Shown here in pieces: positions 27,609 to 36,517 of a DNA stretch of 64,000 nt (position 1 is the stretch's first letter; every line of letters starts with the position of its first letter). The notes under the pieces are model-generated. The model was not told the DNA's origin. It was given only the letters and a program-made list of their open reading frames with translations, and did no database searches. A program made the translations under genes and the position numbers. Origin of the DNA: Bradyrhizobium diazoefficiens (GTDB lineage Bacteria > Pseudomonadota > Alphaproteobacteria > Rhizobiales > Xanthobacteraceae); contig NZ_CP067100.1 in NCBI RefSeq assembly GCF_016616235.1, forward strand, positions 6,941,001-7,005,000, in the 5' to 3' direction.

Positions 27609-27973
27609 TCTGCAGCAGTTCAATGCCTCCGGAACAGAGCCGCAAGATCAAGTCCCGATCGCTTTGGGATGAGCCGGGAAACTCACCCTCTCCACCGCTG
27701 ACCGCACAGCCCGCCCCGCCAGATCGCCGCAAGTCGTATCGCCAACGCTATCCCGACTCGTTACCTACCGACGTTCTCGAATGGCTGCAGCTCAACAAGC
27801 CTCAGAGTTATAAGGAACTGATGGATTTGCGGCGAGCCCTGTACGCTCGACGTACGACCGGAAAGTACCGGATCCGACTTGGTGGCCTGACGTCACTCGG
27901 TGAGCAAAAGATCCGCCTGACCGGGCCAGCCAGTGCTGTTCTCATTCTCAGCGACAAGGCTCTCCGACGATGA
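27605..27973 (+). CDS. small hypothetical protein
   Basis: 122 aa, GTG start overlapping the upstream stop. Pro-rich N-terminus, then a charged helical segment (PDSLPTDVLEWLQLNKPQSY, KELMDLRRALYARR). No signal peptide. Not recognised. Confidence 0.45.
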   Translation: MICSSSMPPEQSRKIKSRSLWDEPGNSPSPPLTAQPAPPDRRKSYRQRYPDSLPTDVLEWLQLNKPQSYKELMDLRRALYARRTTGKYRIRLGGLTSLGEQKIRLTGPASAVLILSDKALRR

Positions 27974-28340
27974 GTTCCACAGTTTGAAGCAGAAGATCGT
28001 AACATCCGCTGAGAGTTCGCAGCTCTCTGGCAATGCTGTCGGAAAAGCGTCGAGCCCTGGAGGCTCCACGTTTGGGCTCATCATAGCCGGCCTAATCGGA
28101 CTAATTGTAGTGGATCATGTCAGCGGTCCAATTCTCCCCGATGAGCTTTACTGCGCAATGGGGGCCGGATCTTCATTCATCGAGGCGGGTCGGACGGAAG
28201 CGAATTCGTGGAGCGCCAACAATGGATGCGACGCCTACAGACCAGAGTGTGCAACTAGCTGGGTACACCATCCATCAGCAAAGCGCTGCGTACATGGTAC
28301 ACTGTGGGAAGCAATTCAGTCAAAATTGAAAACCCTCTAA
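27933..28340 (+). CDS. small putative membrane protein
   Basis: 135 aa with a single hydrophobic helix (FGLIIAGLIGLIVVDHV) and a Cys-containing C-terminal part that would lie outside (five Cys between residues 75 and 125). GTG start at 27933, overlapping the preceding gene by 41 bases. Not recognised. The overlap and poor start make it uncertain. Confidence 0.35.
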   Translation: MLFSFSATRLSDDEFHSLKQKIVTSAESSQLSGNAVGKASSPGGSTFGLIIAGLIGLIVVDHVSGPILPDELYCAMGAGSSFIEAGRTEANSWSANNGCDAYRPECATSWVHHPSAKRCVHGTLWEAIQSKLKTL

Positions 28341-28349
28341 GCCAACTCC

Positions 28350-28883
28350 GGCCAGGAGACGATCCGCGAGATGGATAAGGTCGCCATAGGCCGGGTGGTG
28401 TTGACCAACCGCGAGCACATCATTGCGCTTGAACCACTCGACAAGGGCCTCGTCGGCACTCTCCTGCGCTACCCATACGAAGTCCGCTCCGAGGAGGAGT
28501 ATTTCGACGAGATCCGAGACGCCAAAGTCACGAAGGACATGCTCGATCTCGCCAAGCACATCGTCAACCAGAAATCCGGAAGCTTCGAGCCCGAGAAGTT
28601 CGAGGACCACTACGAGGACTGCGCTGATCGACCTCATCAACAGCAAGCGGCCGGAAAGCCGATCACTCCCAAGGAGCGGCCCGCCGCCGGCAACTTCGTC
28701 AACCTGATGGAAGCGCTGCGCCGAAGCGTCGGCCAGGAGCAAACCGGCAAGACATCGAAGTCAAAGAAGCCGAAGAAGGCCTCCGGCAGAAGGAGATGCC
28801 GTTACCGATCGTTGGCAAAAAGCCGGCCAAGGAAGGGACGGCAAGGAAGTCAACGGCGACGGCTCAAAGAGAAATCAGCGTAG
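28350..28883 (+). pseudogene. remnant of a Ku DNA end-binding gene
   Basis: From QETIREMDKVAIGRVVL onward the sequence matches the C-terminal half of bacterial Ku (REHIIALEPLDKGLVGTLLR, KVTKDMLDLAKHIV, EKFEDHYED). Ku is a homodimer working with LigD in non-homologous end joining. The N-terminal ~120 residues are missing. After HYED the reading shifts frame (ALIDLINSKRPESR is in +1) and returns before NFVNLMEALRRSV, so at least two indels are present. A second copy of its 3' tail lies near 38.7 kb. Confidence 0.75.
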
Positions 28884-28986
28884 GTGACAACCTCATTTTT
28901 AACGTCCGCTGTCTAGGCTGAAGCAGCATCGAAGCCGAGCACGGATGGCAGCCCTCATTTACGGCTGCACGCATAGGGACAATGCG

Positions 28987-29352
28987 TCATTTGTCAGCGA
29001 AGCTGAGCCCTGCCAACTCAATCACGAAGCCAATGGGTGCAAAGACGACGGCCGCCCAGAACAGAAGTATGTTCGACGCTTCTCTGCCGGGCTCACCGCC
29101 TGCGATGCTGCGAAACTGATTTATCGCATAGATACACAGCATAAGAATCACCACTACTAGCAAGATCTTCATCAACGCGCGGAACTCGTCGACCAGAATC
29201 CCAATCGCGCTTCCCGCTATTGCGGCAACTGTTCCAACCAGCACCAATGAAGATTCCATTCCAGGCGGGGCCGGCAAATATGCAGTTACGCCGCTCACCA
29301 GGGCAGCGATAGCCATGAATCCAGCTTTCTTGGCTGATCGCCCTTTCATCAC
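28987..29352 (-). CDS. small multi-pass membrane protein
   Basis: 121 aa with three or four hydrophobic helices (AGFMAIAALVSGVTAYL, LVLVGTVAAIAGSAIGILV, ILLVVVILMLCIYAI, NILLFWAAVVFAPIGFVIEL). Its start overlaps the stop of the secreted-protein gene upstream by 4 bases (ATGA). Not recognised. The pair may form a membrane-periplasm unit. Confidence 0.65.
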   Translation of the reverse strand: MMKGRSAKKAGFMAIAALVSGVTAYLPAPPGMESSLVLVGTVAAIAGSAIGILVDEFRALMKILLVVVILMLCIYAINQFRSIAGGEPGREASNILLFWAAVVFAPIGFVIELAGLSFADK

Positions 29353-30236
29353 TTTCTATCCGTCAACGAATCTAAATTGATACCGGTTAGGCCAAGTGGC
29401 TTTCCGTCAGGAGCGATCAAAATCAACGGTGTAATGCCAGACGGCGCGATTGAGACGTTTTCAAACCTAAGCGAATGCTGGCCATTTGCCTGAACAAGAA
29501 TAACATCCTGCTTAGGATCCGCTCCAATCGCTTTGGTTTCTTCTCTCAGCACAACCTTCTCTAAGGGAATAGGACCTTTAAAGCTGAGATCACTCCTCTT
29601 CAAATTGGCATAGAATGTCTCTTGTGTAATTCCTATTGTTTGCGGTCCGAGCCCTACTCGGGTTTCTCCGGGGCCGGATGTAATATCCACCTGAAGCAAC
29701 TTGTCAGCGGAATTGTATCTGAAGAGAAGTCGGGCGAATGCGGCAATGATTTTCCCCGTTTCGCTTTTATAAGTTCTTCTCAGCTCGCCGCCTGTGACGG
29801 ATGATTTTGGTTCTTTTTTCGCTGCCACCTGAACGTAGGCTTGCGCTGACTTTACCCCGTCATTGCTAACTCTGATGGGAGCATTCCTGTCTAGTTTGAA
29901 ATCTTCAAGGCTGCTCGCGTAGTCGTATTGGCAAGCTATGCCCCCAAAGTCCAACGGACCATCGAAAGGTATTACGAAAAGTGGTTTTGGCCAATCTAAG
30001 GAGAGTCTCTTGCTGTGTAGGTTCCGTATGTAATGCCAGGCGCGAGCTTCTGATCCCCAGCGGTCAACATCTGATCCCCACTCGAATTTGCTTTCAGTCG
30101 TTGGTGGCGTGATATCCTTCACGCTTGTCGGCGGCCCCTTGTCGAATTCAACGAGAGAGCACTCTTCGGCGAACGCGCTCACAACGTTACAAGCCAACGA
30201 CAGAATAGCAGCAAAGCCGGCTACAGCGCTTCTCAT
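29349..30236 (-). CDS. secreted protein of unknown function
   Basis: 295 aa with an N-terminal signal peptide (AGFAAILSLACNVVSAFA, cut near residue 23), hence periplasmic or exported. The rest is beta-rich and ends in LILIAPDGKPLGLTGINLDS. No catalytic motif stands out. Local base composition is lower in GC than in neighbours. It is the first gene of a coupled pair with the membrane protein at 28987. These two genes are inserted between sequences that are adjacent in the second copy of the flanking repeat at 38.7-39.2 kb. Confidence 0.7.
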   Translation of the reverse strand: MRSAVAGFAAILSLACNVVSAFAEECSLVEFDKGPPTSVKDITPPTTESKFEWGSDVDRWGSEARAWHYIRNLHSKRLSLDWPKPLFVIPFDGPLDFGGIACQYDYASSLEDFKLDRNAPIRVSNDGVKSAQAYVQVAAKKEPKSSVTGGELRRTYKSETGKIIAAFARLLFRYNSADKLLQVDITSGPGETRVGLGPQTIGITQETFYANLKRSDLSFKGPIPLEKVVLREETKAIGADPKQDVILVQANGQHSLRFENVSIAPSGITPLILIAPDGKPLGLTGINLDSLTDRK

Positions 30237-30308
30237 CTTAGCCCTCCAACATCGTTGATATTCAGGGCGTGCGCGGCTTCTTTATGCAATGCCCGCGCGA
30301 AGGCATTG

Positions 30309-30488
30309 TCAACCGAATTTTGCAGTCTTGTCTTTCCACCGACCAAGCGGGCGGGCAACCGGATCAGCTCGATCCTGCATCCAGCCGTGCTCCTCGCATT
30401 CTCGGATGGCTCCGGCTTCGTGCAGCACGGAAAATGCCCACCCGCGCAGGGTCCGGATCGCCTGCTGCCGTTCCTTGACCATCAGCAT
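30309..30488 (-). pseudogene. truncated copy of a small Bradyrhizobium-type hypothetical gene
   Basis: MLMVKERQQAIRTLRGW followed by FSVLHEAGAIRECEEHGWMQ parallels the sequence at 38.9-39.2 kb, but diverges after DRADP into an unrelated tail. The break near 30,370 marks a recombination junction. Family function unknown. Confidence 0.5.
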
Positions 30489-30649
30489 CGAGATCGCTCC
30501 TGCCCGAGACGAATCCGTTAGGATCGTCTCTCGTTCCGAGCTGCTAACACAGAGCAGGGATTCTAAAATGCTGAGTCTGGAGCTTTCCACCTGTTCCGCT
30601 GCTGATCTAGGGAGGGTGCTGAGGCCGCCACCGCTTTGCGGCCACCAAC

Positions 30650-32521
30650 TCAGGTCCCGCTCAGATTTACGATCTGTACTCGACGATTTTCATCAGCTCG
30701 CGGGTTCTTTCTGTTTCTGGGATAGTCTTGCCCAAATCCGCACGCGATCAGGTTGGCCGGACTGAGCTTGTTCTCTTCAAGTAGAAAACGCTTTACTGCC
30801 TCAGCACGACGTTGTGACAGCTCTTGGTTATACGCCGTTGCTCCCGAAGCGTCGGCATGCCCGCCGATAAGCAATGAGGCACGTTGAAGCTTTTCGCTGC
30901 TGAGCACGCGTCCGAGCGCCCGAAGTACAGGAAGAGCTTTCGCCGAGATAGCCGCGGAGTTGTATTCAAAAGGAATCTCGAGCTCAAGGCTCGGCCTGCG
31001 GTCGGCCAGCTTAGCGAGTCGCTTACGCTCAGTCGGCAGGAGCGAGCTGGCCGGTCGCACCTTTATGGTCGCAATGAAGACGGCATCTGCGCCCTGTTCC
31101 GAATTAGCCCTGTTCTCAATTGTCGCATCAAGCTGGCCAGCGAGCTTCTGTTCTAGTACTTCAAGTCTGCGTTGCGCCTCAGCCAAATGAAGGCTGTTTG
31201 GCCATCGCTTGATGAATTCTTCGAGCGAGCTTGCTTCGAAAACAAGTCGTTGCTGGTCCCTCATATTTTTGAACAACGTTCCTGCTTCAATCTGGTTCAA
31301 CGTTCGCCAGGCGAGCTCTTCTCCAACGTCGGGCAAAGGATTCTTCTCTATCGCGGAGCTCAATTCCGCCATCCGGACCGCTGCTTCCTTCTCGTGACGA
31401 CTGTTTGGGTATTTTTTTCTGAATGCTTCCAATCCCTGCTGTTCCGCTTGCAGTCGCTGGGGCGGAGTCCACTCCGGAAATAGCTTTCCGGATCTCACTT
31501 CCTGAATGTTTTGCCAAGCTGCCTCATCTTGCGTCGTATCCGGTGTAGGGGGATCGCTGGCAATCAATTCCTTGAGGGCACGAACCCGCTGCAGCGCTAC
31601 CGGAATCAGCTTGCTGTCGGGATATTCGCGGACGAACTGCTCCACTGCCTTGAGTTCTAGACCGTGCTTGATGCGCGCTGGAGCGGCTTCGTTGAACTCC
31701 TGAGATGCCGCGGCTTGCGTTATGATCTGCCACCGCTGTTCGTCCTGTAATGGTGCCGTCGCTGGCGGTTTTAGATAGACCAACTGCTTGGAAAGGGTGC
31801 CATAGACGAAAGGTTGTTGCTTTCGCGCCGTCGATTGCATCACCTCGTCACGCACTACTCTGAACAGCTGCGTGATCTCCAGTCCAGGCGTTTCAATGTG
31901 ACGAACGAGCGCATCCGAGAACGGACTGTTGCGACCGGAGCCGTCAAGTGCCGTAGTACCATCCTTCGCCGCGTAGATCACCATTACGTTGTCGCCTGGC
32001 TCTACGCGAACGAATCCGGGCTCTACGGCACGAGTTCGGTTGGTTCGCTCCATGCGCACCAGGAAGGGGTTATTGCGGCAAGCATCCAAGATGACCAGAC
32101 CGAGCGCCCTTGAACTGCTAACCGCCAACATAGCGGTCTTCATATTGATGGCTTGGGTTTCTGCGTCCGTATCGGACTGCAACTCGGCATCGATCGGTAT
32201 CAACCAATTCTCGCCGCCAACTTCCATGCCATGCCCGGAATAGAACAAGATCGCGTAGTCTGCTGCTCGCGCTCGTCTGGTAAAGTCACCGACGGCACGT
32301 CTCATCGCGTCATAGTTTGCATCCAACGCAGTTGACACGGAAAACCCGAGTCGCTTCAGAGAACCCTCGACGTCTGCTGCGTCGTTGGCCGGATTCATAA
32401 GACGAGGCGCTTTCAAATACTTCGCGTTTCCGATGACAAGCGCGACTCTCGTTTCCGCGCTTGCGACGGACGACGAGAATATTAGTAACAGACCCACCAT
32501 AAAGAGAGACGCTCGACGCAT
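30650..32521 (-). CDS. secreted caspase-like (C14) protease fused to OmpA domain
   Basis: 623 aa. Signal peptide 1-22 (LLLIFSSSVASA). The caspase-like domain spans ~24-250, with catalytic His in YSGHGMEVGGENW (H97) and Cys in LDACRNNPF (C148). A helical middle follows, with repeated WxxLxxxxxGxxF-type units (AAWQNIQEVRSGKLFPEW, LAWRTLNQIEAGTLF). Residues ~510-620 are an OmpA-type peptidoglycan-binding domain (LLIGGHADASGATAYN, LSQRRAEAVKRFLL). So an active-looking ortho-caspase is tethered to the cell wall in the periplasm. Bacterial caspase homologues often act in signalling, killing or defence. It is divergent from a sigma-like gene across 600 bases. ATG 32521 has AGGA upstream (GGGAGGACCGGC). 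Confidence 0.88.
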   Translation of the reverse strand: MRRASLFMVGLLLIFSSSVASAETRVALVIGNAKYLKAPRLMNPANDAADVEGSLKRLGFSVSTALDANYDAMRRAVGDFTRRARAADYAILFYSGHGMEVGGENWLIPIDAELQSDTDAETQAINMKTAMLAVSSSRALGLVILDACRNNPFLVRMERTNRTRAVEPGFVRVEPGDNVMVIYAAKDGTTALDGSGRNSPFSDALVRHIETPGLEITQLFRVVRDEVMQSTARKQQPFVYGTLSKQLVYLKPPATAPLQDEQRWQIITQAAASQEFNEAAPARIKHGLELKAVEQFVREYPDSKLIPVALQRVRALKELIASDPPTPDTTQDEAAWQNIQEVRSGKLFPEWTPPQRLQAEQQGLEAFRKKYPNSRHEKEAAVRMAELSSAIEKNPLPDVGEELAWRTLNQIEAGTLFKNMRDQQRLVFEASSLEEFIKRWPNSLHLAEAQRRLEVLEQKLAGQLDATIENRANSEQGADAVFIATIKVRPASSLLPTERKRLAKLADRRPSLELEIPFEYNSAAISAKALPVLRALGRVLSSEKLQRASLLIGGHADASGATAYNQELSQRRAEAVKRFLLEENKLSPANLIACGFGQDYPRNRKNPRADENRRVQIVNLSGT

Positions 32522-33116
32522 GCCGGTCCTCCCAACACTGGACTTTCACTGACCAAATTCGGACATACAGCAGACAAGAATAGAAGCTCATTGCCCGACG
32601 GCGTCAGAGGCCCATTGAGTCCTATTGAGCAATTATTGGTCGATCTACGGGAGGACCTGGTTCAGGTACGCGGTGATCCAGCCCTCAAGGATCGCTCAGT
32701 TCGATCGTCGTAGTCGCAATGCAGCATGCACTTACATCCATTCGTCGACTGTCCAACTGGCAATGTCCCGGGGCGTGCTACGTCGTCGCCTCCTCGGAAT
32801 TCCTTGGTCTGGTCAACGGAAGCCAATCTGATGAGCGCCCCCGCTTCTTCCTGGCTCGAATATCACCGACACGACAAAAAATAGGACGCCGCAATTGCGG
32901 CGCCCCCTCATGCACTCACGCACCGTCGTTCCAACCTTCATCATACGCTTGGCGCTCTCTCCTCTGTCGCTCGGACAACAATAGAAGAGTTATGAAATCG
33001 TCGTGCGGAGGCCTGTAGGGACGACCGTGTTCGCGATCATACCGCCCGCGTCTGTACCACTTGCCCATGCTCAAGCTCCTTTGTTGGGCCGAGAGCGTTT
33101 TGCTCCCAAGTACGGT
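32522..33116. other. divergent intergenic region with perfect palindrome
   Basis: About 600 bases between the caspase gene and the sigma-like gene, with no gene recognised. CGCCGCAATTGCGGCG at 32887-32902 is a perfect 16-base palindrome flanked by AAAAAATAGG and CCCC; it may be a terminator or binding site. Promoters for both divergent units should lie here. Confidence 0.5.
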
Positions 33117-33746
33117 ATGGTTAACAAATGGCTTTCGGCGGACGCCGGCGGCGTGGATCAGCCCAAGAATATTTTTTTAAATAGCGTCCGAAAAGCTAAC
33201 ATTGGTGGCCCTATACTAGGGAACGGAGCTTTGCCCGAGTATCGATCACTAGATCAGGTAGCTACGGCGCTAAAGAGCCTTACTCCCAAAGAGAAGGCCC
33301 ACTTGCAGCGGGAGGCAGCTTGGCAGCAATCGCTCGCGCCTTGGGGCTACGAGGAGAGAAAAGACCTATTGCAAGAGGCCTTTCGGCGCGTGCTCGACGG
33401 AACGCGCGGGTGGCCCGTTGATGTCGAGGCGATGACTTTTTTCTGCGGGAACAAGGGTCTTATTCGCGATATTGCTCGGAAGTTGCGCGATAAACAGGGG
33501 CCAAAGCCAAAAAGGGGACCGAAAGGTGAGGATGATCTGCAGACTGACGAGTCCGAAGCAGGATTCGATGAATGTCAGGATTTCGTGGTCGGGGTGCTAA
33601 GACTGTTCGAGGATGACCCCGTTGCGAAGGAGATCGTCAGAGGAATGATGGGCTTTGAACCTCAACTAAAGGTCACCGAGGAAGAACACGAAAGCAAACG
33701 CAAGAAGATCAAACGTCGCCTCGAGAAATATTGGAATCAGCGATGA
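33117..33746 (+). CDS. ECF-like RNA polymerase sigma factor (tentative)
   Basis: 209 aa from ATG 33117; a GTG at 33003 would extend it by 38 unusual residues. ERKDLLQEAFRRVLDGTRGW followed by VDVEAMTFFCGNKGLIRDI resembles sigma region 2 of atypical proteobacterial ECF factors. The C-terminal AKEIVRGMMGFEPQLKV then ESKRKKIKRRLEKYW fits a degenerate region 4. The stop overlaps the next start (ATGA), and the next product is a membrane protein, the position often held by anti-sigma factors. The family call is moderate. Confidence 0.55.
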   Translation: MVNKWLSADAGGVDQPKNIFLNSVRKANIGGPILGNGALPEYRSLDQVATALKSLTPKEKAHLQREAAWQQSLAPWGYEERKDLLQEAFRRVLDGTRGWPVDVEAMTFFCGNKGLIRDIARKLRDKQGPKPKRGPKGEDDLQTDESEAGFDECQDFVVGVLRLFEDDPVAKEIVRGMMGFEPQLKVTEEEHESKRKKIKRRLEKYWNQR

Positions 33747-34426
33747 GTCAGAGCCCGAAACAGGATTTTGATCCTCGTACTCACCTGATTGAGGCTCTGT
33801 GCGAGAGCCCGATGGATGAGGACGAGGTTTATCCGCGCGCGCGCACGTACGACAGACTTTTGGATGAAGTTCTTGAAGAGAGGCGCCGCGCGAGCCGATC
33901 CGGCAACCTCTGCACAGCTCTCGTGGGTGTCGTGACGGCGATCGGCGCCTCTTTTGCGTACCACCGACTGACGTTGATTACAGGAGTTGCTTCGCTTTTT
34001 GCAGGTGTCGTTTTGACGGGCGGATTAATGGCGTGGCTTCCAGAGCATCCGGGCCAGACCACAACGCGGACGGCTTCGACTGTCGCTCCTGAGACAACCG
34101 GCAGCATCAGGGACTCTACCAGCTCTGCCCCGCGTGCTCTTGCTCCCGGGAGGACCTTTTCGAGTTCGTCACTGTCCTTGGACAATAGGATCATGATTGC
34201 TTTAGCTACCGACGTGAGCGAGGCGCGCGCGAGAGCTACTTATGAAGTGATGCAGGCCAGGTTTCCGGATGTTCTGACGACCCGAGAGCCCGTAATTGAA
34301 GAGGTAGAAGCAGATCAGGCTTATAGAATTGAAATCGGTCCCTTTGCTACCGTCAAAGACGCATTTGAACTCTGCCGAGCATTGCGCAGAGAAATGAGCG
34401 AGTGTGTCATATTGAAAGATCAGTAA
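33743..34426 (+). CDS. membrane protein with SPOR-like C-terminal domain
   Basis: 227 aa from ATG 33743, overlapping the sigma-like gene by 4 bases. The cytosolic N-terminus is acidic. There is one hydrophobic region (NLCTALVGVVTAIGASFAYH and TLITGVASLFAGVVLTGGL), probably two helices, then a Ser/Thr-rich linker. The C-terminal ~70 residues (YEVMQARFPDVL, YRIEIGPFATVKDAFELCRA) are SPOR-like, a domain that binds denuded peptidoglycan. With the sigma-like gene it could form a cell-wall-sensing regulatory pair. Confidence 0.65.
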   Translation: MSQSPKQDFDPRTHLIEALCESPMDEDEVYPRARTYDRLLDEVLEERRRASRSGNLCTALVGVVTAIGASFAYHRLTLITGVASLFAGVVLTGGLMAWLPEHPGQTTTRTASTVAPETTGSIRDSTSSAPRALAPGRTFSSSSLSLDNRIMIALATDVSEARARATYEVMQARFPDVLTTREPVIEEVEADQAYRIEIGPFATVKDAFELCRALRREMSECVILKDQ

Positions 34427-34836
34427 CCGTCCAACCAGCCGCAATGTGGTGTTTGAATGATCCTGCGTATGTTCGAGTCTGGTCCATCGGCGACATTGGA
34501 GGCGAGGGCGCCAAAGAGACCAGCCGATGCGGAGCAGACATGCGTCCTGAGCCGCCCATAGGGCGCCGTCAAACATAAACGCTGGTTTATCTTTTACGCG
34601 GCCGTGCAACGGGAATGAGTTTCCCCTTTTTGTCCGTTCTTCTTGCTCGGGCACCAATTCAAGCCCGGATGTCACTTCCCTGGTCCAGGCTACGCCGGCT
34701 TCAAACAATTTCTGTTTCGTAGGATGTTCTCGGCGAGGCCGTCGGACGGCTGACGGTACCTGGGGGAATCACAATCCACGAGAATGGCCACCATTTTTTT
34801 TCATTGCTAGCGTGAGCCGGTCGTGCACATCGGCGG
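34427..34836. other. gene-free stretch
   Basis: About 410 bases between convergent genes. A minus-strand frame covers part of it but overlaps the SPOR-protein gene and has no recognisable domain. A run of eight T at about 34795 could end transcripts. Confidence 0.35.
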
Positions 34837-36471
34837 TCAATCCAGTCCAAGATCTGTATCCACGAATTGCGTGGTAGAGCCCGGCACTATGGCTACGATC
34901 CTCGGCAGCCGCCGATCATCGCCATGAATGAATTGACGCCATATTTCAGTCTGCCCTCCAGGCGCAGGGTTGCTCGGGATGGCATGAATATCCGGCTTCC
35001 AGCGCGGAACTCCGGCGGCTCGAATTTCAATCGGGCTTCCAAACTCGGTTCGCCGAGGAAAAGTGTTGTCGACCCGAAAGGCGAACGCGTAACATACGTG
35101 GTCCGCCTTGGCCCATTCGCTCGCGCTGTCCGGCGGCCCATTAGACCAGGCGTGAATGACCGCCGTATTGCCCGGCCGCTCGGGTGGTATCATTTTTAGA
35201 ATCTGCTGCAGGCCGTCGTGCCAACCCTCGACAATCTGGATGTCGTCGAACCAGGTTGTTGCATTCGCCTGTCCAGGCTTCTGACTGGAAAGAAAGGTGT
35301 CTACAGCCGAAGCTGCCGCGGCACAGGCGTGGGAGTAGTCGCCAGCAGGGCTGTCTACGTGGAGCTTTGCGCTGTCAAATTGAAAGTCGGCTCCTCCTAA
35401 GTCAATTTGCGTGGCCCCATCAAGGACTTGAAAGAAGTTGAAGTTGCCAGGGATACTCTTAACGTAGTCATTTTTGATGATAATCTGGCCAATCCGCCGA
35501 AGGACCCGCCACATTGCGAGAGTTTCGAGAGCCGCCCCCCAACCTGAGGGACCTAAGGAACTGAGACTGAAGGGCGGAAATGAGCTCGGAGGGGGAATTG
35601 AAACAGTCGTGTCCCACGGCAGGGGCATTACGAGCGGGGGGCGGAGCAGTTGGCGATATGTTGTAGCAATGCATTTGGCTGGTCCGCTATAGACGTCCGT
35701 GCTGTCGAAATCACCCCACCACGGCCCATTCACAAAGGTATCGGTAGGAAGCAGAGTCGAAGGGAGCCTCCCCCTTTGGTCGCCTATAAGACTCTTCAGC
35801 CCTTCAATCCCAGCGGCCCAGGCCTCCACGTGAACCTGAAAGGCTTTATCCGCCGCTGCATCTTGACATTTGCCGAAGGCGTCGTCAGGCGCGTAGAAGG
35901 CAGCGCATGCGGCATGCAATCGTATCTGCAGCTTCGATGCCGCGATAAGCGCTGTCATAGTGGCCATGAGAACGGACAAGATCGCGTCCTCGTCGCGGGT
36001 TGCCACGGAGCTCGACGGATTCACGTAATTGTCGGTCGAGAACGAGACCAAGTTGTTAAGAAGGCTGCCCGATAGAAATGAATGCGCCGTTTCGAGCTCC
36101 TCAAGGATGCCAGTCACGCCATGCGCCGGATCCCCTTCGATTAACGTGATGTCGGCCTGCACGATCGGGGCTGTCGTTTGGCCAGCGATCTTGAGCTGAT
36201 ACCACTGGAAGAAGGCGACCACATCACCCTCCGCCTTCTCGATGTTGAGCTGGCGCATATAACCTTCCAGCTCCTCGACCGCTTCGGAGATCATCGTGCG
36301 GATGGCATCCACGATCTTTTCGAAAGGGTCGGAGCCACTGCCGCCGAACAAATCCAAGACGCCGAATAGTCCGCCGAGGCCGGCCGCTGCGATCGGGCCA
36401 TAGGGTGCCGGAGCCGCGAAAGCGAGATTGATGGACAGGCTCTCAAGGACCTTGTTGATTCCCGCGGCCAT
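34837..36471 (-). CDS. putative pore-forming toxin-like protein (Cry domain I-like N-terminus)
   Basis: 544 aa. Residues ~20-100 run PYGPIAAAGLGGLFGVLDLF, DPFEKIVDAIRTMISEAVEE, LEGYMRQLNIEKAEGDVVAF, FQWYQLKIAG. This closely parallels helices 2-4 of the insecticidal delta-endotoxin pore-forming domain (hydrophobic Gly-rich helix, DPFE/DAF..IEQLI motif, L.GL...Y..Y...W). The later part has beta-rich segments and conserved-looking Trp residues (NGPWWGDFDSTDVYSG). There is no signal peptide. It lies 46 bases after a gene for a TM/coiled-coil protein. The resemblance is by pattern only; an alternative is an unrelated helical-bundle protein. Cytolytic activity is not shown. Confidence 0.6.
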   Translation of the reverse strand: MAAGINKVLESLSINLAFAAPAPYGPIAAAGLGGLFGVLDLFGGSGSDPFEKIVDAIRTMISEAVEELEGYMRQLNIEKAEGDVVAFFQWYQLKIAGQTTAPIVQADITLIEGDPAHGVTGILEELETAHSFLSGSLLNNLVSFSTDNYVNPSSSVATRDEDAILSVLMATMTALIAASKLQIRLHAACAAFYAPDDAFGKCQDAAADKAFQVHVEAWAAGIEGLKSLIGDQRGRLPSTLLPTDTFVNGPWWGDFDSTDVYSGPAKCIATTYRQLLRPPLVMPLPWDTTVSIPPPSSFPPFSLSSLGPSGWGAALETLAMWRVLRRIGQIIIKNDYVKSIPGNFNFFQVLDGATQIDLGGADFQFDSAKLHVDSPAGDYSHACAAAASAVDTFLSSQKPGQANATTWFDDIQIVEGWHDGLQQILKMIPPERPGNTAVIHAWSNGPPDSASEWAKADHVCYAFAFRVDNTFPRRTEFGSPIEIRAAGVPRWKPDIHAIPSNPAPGGQTEIWRQFIHGDDRRLPRIVAIVPGSTTQFVDTDLGLD

Positions 36472-36517
36472 CTCGCTCTCCGAAGGCGCTCGCTAACCGA
36501 TTTTGATGAGAGCCAGC

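Noticed and set aside
34202..34708. 168-aa minus-strand frame
   Set aside because: Half of it is antisense to the SPOR-protein gene and the rest has no recognisable feature.
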